Positions 6,670 through 8,297 of a DNA stretch of 8,297 bases are shown here, in pieces. The notes below the pieces were generated by a model. That model did not search any database, was not told where the DNA came from, and saw nothing but the letters and a program-made list of their open reading frames with translations. Made by a program: the position numbers and the translations under genes. The stretch's first letter is position 1; every line of letters starts with the position of its first letter. The stretch spans positions 1-8,297 of the forward strand of contig DVGD01000270.1 of the NCBI GenBank assembly GCA_018712905.1, given 5' to 3'. The DNA comes from Candidatus Avoscillospira stercoripullorum. GTDB lineage: Bacteria; Bacillota; Clostridia; Oscillospirales; Oscillospiraceae.

Positions 6670-6805
6670 AAAGCCTCCCCTTGGTGAACAAGGGGAGGTG
6701 GTATGGCGAAGCCATACCGGAGGGGATCAGAACCTGTGGTGACCGCCAGCTTACAACCCCTCAGTCAGCCTTCGGCTGCCAGCTCCCCTTCACAGGGGAG
6801 CCTTT
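6670..6805. mobile_element. MITE-like structured repeat between divergent genes
   Basis: A 136-bp non-coding block with imperfect terminal inverted repeats (AAAGCCTCCCCTTG at the left, CACAGGGGAGCCTTT at the right). Between the ends are nested hairpins: cctccccttg/caaggggagg (6674-6683/6689-6698), ggtatggc/gccatacc (6700-6707/6711-6718), cagcc/ggctg (6766-6770/6774-6778) and gctcccc/ggggagc (6782-6788/6795-6801). A gagggg/cccctc pair (around 6719-6725 and 6757-6762) encloses the centre. No transposase is encoded, so if mobile it would be non-autonomous. From memory, similar CCTCCCCTT...AGGGGAG units are dispersed in gut Clostridia, but copy number cannot be tested here. A structured RNA is the alternative reading. 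Confidence 0.6.
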
Positions 6806-6840
6806 GGGGCATTGTGATCAAAAAAATGCCATTTTGCAAA

Positions 6841-6878
6841 ACCCCTCGCCCATTTTCTCGTCAAGATGGGAAAGGGGT
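6841..6878 (+). promoter_or_regulatory. Leader hairpin containing the hydrolase ribosome binding site
   Basis: ACCCCT (6841-6846) pairs with AGGGGT (6873-6878), then a 2x2 internal loop, then an 8-bp stem (CCCATTTT 6849-6856 with AAGATGGG 6863-6870, one G-U) and a 6-nt loop. The AAAGGGG Shine-Dalgarno (6871-6877) of the gene starting at 6888 sits mostly in the closing stem, so this fold would hide it. Read on the minus strand, the same hairpin is followed by TTTTGCAAAATGG and a later T7 run, so a minus-strand terminator is an alternative role. I see no convincing sigma-A promoter for the hydrolase between 6806 and 6880. Confidence 0.5.
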
Positions 6879-6887
6879 GTATGCAGC

Positions 6888-8129
6888 ATGAAAGTTCGAA
6901 TCATTACCATTGTCATTCTGGTGGGACTCCTGGCCTTTGTGTGGCTCAGCGGAACAGCCCAGGGCAAGACCTCCTCCCAGCTCCACGCCGAGCTCGAGAC
7001 GCTACAGGATCAGGCGGCGGACATCGCCGCCGACGGTGTGGCGCTCCAGGCGGAGCTGGACGCCAACGCCCAGGAGACCAGATCCACCATCGAGCAGAAG
7101 TCCGCCATCGACCAGGCCATTCACAACACCGAGGCGCAGATTCAAAACGCCGAGGCGCAGCTCCAGTGCGTAAGCCTCCTCATTGCCCAGAGCCAGAGCG
7201 ACCTGGAGGCAGCGCAGCAGGAGCAGCAGGCGCTGCAAGAGGCCTACCGCCAGCGCCTGCGCGCCATGGAGGAAAACGGCGACGTCTCCTACTGGGCGGT
7301 GCTCTTCGGCGCCAGCAGCTTCCAGGATCTGCTCAGCCGCATCGACATGATCCACGAGGTGGCCGAGGCTGACCAGGCGATGCTGCGGTCTCTCCAGGAG
7401 AAAGCCGACGAGGTGGCGGCACAGCAGGAGACACTGCGCCAGGAGCTGGACGAGCAGGCGGCCATCCGGGCAGAGCTCGAGGCCATGGAGGCGACCCTGG
7501 AGACCCAGCGCGCCCAGGCGGACGAATTGCTTTTGGCGCTTCTGGCCGACGAAGCGGCGCTCAGCGAGGAATACCAGAAAAACCTGGAGCGTGAGGACGC
7601 CCTGCGCCAGGAGATTTTGGCGGCACAGCAGGCCTATGAGGCCGCGCTGAGTGCGGAGGAAGCCGCGCGATTGGCGCAGTCCAACGCCAACAACGTGGCC
7701 GGCGGAGGCGGCTCCACGTCGTCTCCCAGCGCCACGGGGCTCATCGCGCCGGTGGACGGCCCCCATGTCATCACCGATGCCTACGGCTGGCGGGATCATC
7801 CCGTCAACGGCAAGGTGAGCTTCCACCACGGCGTGGACTTTGCCAAGAACCAGGGCACAGCCATCTACGCCGTGGCGGCGGGCACGGTGACCGGTGCGTC
7901 CTACGACGATATCAACGGCTATCACGTCTCCGTCAGCCATGGCAACGGCTACGGCTCCATCTACTGCCATATGACCAATTATATTGTATCTCCTGGGGAC
8001 AGCGTCGCCCAGGGACAGGTGCTGGGCTATGTAGGCTCCACCGGCCTCTCCACAGGGCCGCACCTCCATTTTGAGCTCCATATCAACGGCGCCTCGGTCA
8101 ATCCGGCGTCCTACCTCCCGCTAGCCTGA
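6888..8129 (+). CDS. Secreted coiled-coil M23 peptidoglycan hydrolase (PcsB/CwlO-like N-terminus)
   Basis: 413 aa, complete. Signal peptide at 1-26 (MKVR, then a hydrophobic core, with AQG before the probable cut). A long Gln/Ala/Glu-rich coiled coil fills about 29-265 and is broken by YWAVLFGASSFQDLLSRIDM (135-154), the hinge-like motif typical of PcsB/CwlO-type coiled coils. A Gly/Ser linker (272-283) leads to the M23 (LytM) domain (about 285-410), with zinc ligands His313 and Asp317 in HHGVD, catalytic His361, and His392/His394 in PHLHFEL. All catalytic residues are present, so an active endopeptidase cutting wall cross-bridges is expected. Relatives are held inactive by the coiled coil and activated through FtsEX; no ftsEX is visible here. 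The frame is open far upstream (to 5862), but ATG 6888 is chosen for its signal peptide and the AAAGGGG site 10 nt before it. An ATG at 6881 is out of frame. Confidence 0.93.
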   Translation: MKVRIITIVILVGLLAFVWLSGTAQGKTSSQLHAELETLQDQAADIAADGVALQAELDANAQETRSTIEQKSAIDQAIHNTEAQIQNAEAQLQCVSLLIAQSQSDLEAAQQEQQALQEAYRQRLRAMEENGDVSYWAVLFGASSFQDLLSRIDMIHEVAEADQAMLRSLQEKADEVAAQQETLRQELDEQAAIRAELEAMEATLETQRAQADELLLALLADEAALSEEYQKNLEREDALRQEILAAQQAYEAALSAEEAARLAQSNANNVAGGGGSTSSPSATGLIAPVDGPHVITDAYGWRDHPVNGKVSFHHGVDFAKNQGTAIYAVAAGTVTGASYDDINGYHVSVSHGNGYGSIYCHMTNYIVSPGDSVAQGQVLGYVGSTGLSTGPHLHFELHINGASVNPASYLPLA

Positions 8130-8200
8130 CAGAGATGTCAACAAGTTGTATCCGAATAATTACACAAGGGCAGCACCGCACAATTTGGCAAGAGCATTCG

Positions 8201-8297
8201 GCCAAAGATTTTGCCTCATACGAAAGTTATAAAAGGGCGGGAATACTGTATGTATTTCCCCCTTTTATAACTGCACGGATGGGGCAAAAGATTGGGC
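8201..8297. repeat. Long imperfect palindrome with a terminator-like core
   Basis: Core: a 13-bp perfect inverted repeat AGTTATAAAAGGG (8225-8237) / CCCTTTTATAACT (8260-8272), continued inward after one bulged C by 8 pairs (8239-8246 with 8252-8259, one G-U) and a 5-nt loop. A-tract and T-tract flank the GC part, so it could terminate transcription in both directions, including that of the hydrolase gene ending at 8129. Outside the core, 8201-8219 and 8279-8297 are also inverted copies of each other, matching at 15 of 19 positions. The palindrome therefore reaches the window edge and may continue. It could be a MITE-like repeat that doubles as a terminator. I see nothing coding in 8130-8297. 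Confidence 0.6.

Noticed and set aside
6813..6841. TTGTGA as the -35 of a hydrolase promoter
   Set aside because: The expected -10 position reads GCAAAA, a poor match, and no other pair in 6806-6880 has acceptable spacing.
5862..6887. Open frame running into the M23 hydrolase from 5862, which would give a 755-residue protein
   Set aside because: The first 342 codons are antisense to the kinase and regulator and pass through the MITE-like element. The true start at 6888 has a signal peptide and a Shine-Dalgarno.
7002..8081. 359-codon minus-strand frame opposite the M23 hydrolase
   Set aside because: It is an antisense shadow of the Gln/Ala/Glu-rich coiled coil, giving Leu/Gly/His-rich sequence with no recognisable domain.
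8136..8141. TTGACA on the minus strand as a promoter
   Set aside because: No -10 lies at a suitable spacing; the matching position reads GGAGGT inside the hydrolase gene.
8165..8272. T-box-like string AGGGCAGCACCGCA followed by a terminator hairpin
   Set aside because: It lacks the UGGN core needed to pair with the tRNA end, and there are only about 35 bp between the hydrolase stop and the string, too short for a Stem I.

Overview
The window looks like chromosomal DNA from a GC-rich member of the Bacillota, most likely class Clostridia and plausibly the Oscillospiraceae. That placement is an inference from four things: high GC, strong AAGGAGG-type ribosome binding sites, a GldA/F/G-like ABC system carrying a DUF4340 protein, and short palindromic repeats of a kind common between genes in gut Clostridia. 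There are no tRNA or rRNA genes, CRISPR arrays, transposase genes or phage genes.

Layout. Positions 1-4570 (minus strand) hold a tightly packed four-gene ABC exporter operon. In transcription order it encodes an ATPase (3578-4570), a GldF-like permease (2718-3581), a GldG-like extracytoplasmic protein (1264-2718) and a DUF4340 protein (1-1277, cut by the window edge). Every junction overlaps, by 4, 1 and 14 bp. Positions 4571-4717 are a compact control region with the ABC promoter, an 11-bp-period direct repeat where the -35 should be, an intrinsic terminator and a small palindromic repeat. Positions 4718-6602 (minus strand) encode a two-component system: an OmpR-family response regulator starting with TTG, then a sensor histidine kinase starting with GTG, overlapping by 8 bp. 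Positions 6603-6887 are a divergent intergenic region with a good extended -10 promoter for the regulator, a 136-bp MITE-like structured element, and a leader hairpin that contains the Shine-Dalgarno of the next gene. Positions 6888-8129 (plus strand) encode a secreted coiled-coil M23 peptidoglycan hydrolase of the PcsB/CwlO-like type. The final 168 bp hold no gene but contain a long imperfect palindrome with a terminator-like core.

How it may work together. The two-component genes lie directly upstream of the ABC operon on the same strand. The ABC promoter has a perfect TATAAT, no recognisable -35, and a repeated 7-mer (TTTCAGC) at an 11-bp period, which is the geometry used by PhoB/OmpR-type activators. 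The simplest model is that the kinase senses an envelope signal and the regulator switches on the neighbouring Gld-type exporter. The exporter's substrate is unknown. The wall hydrolase next door would fit an envelope theme, but nothing in the sequence ties it to the same regulator. The long plus-strand open frames across 75-6860 are antisense shadows of the minus-strand genes.
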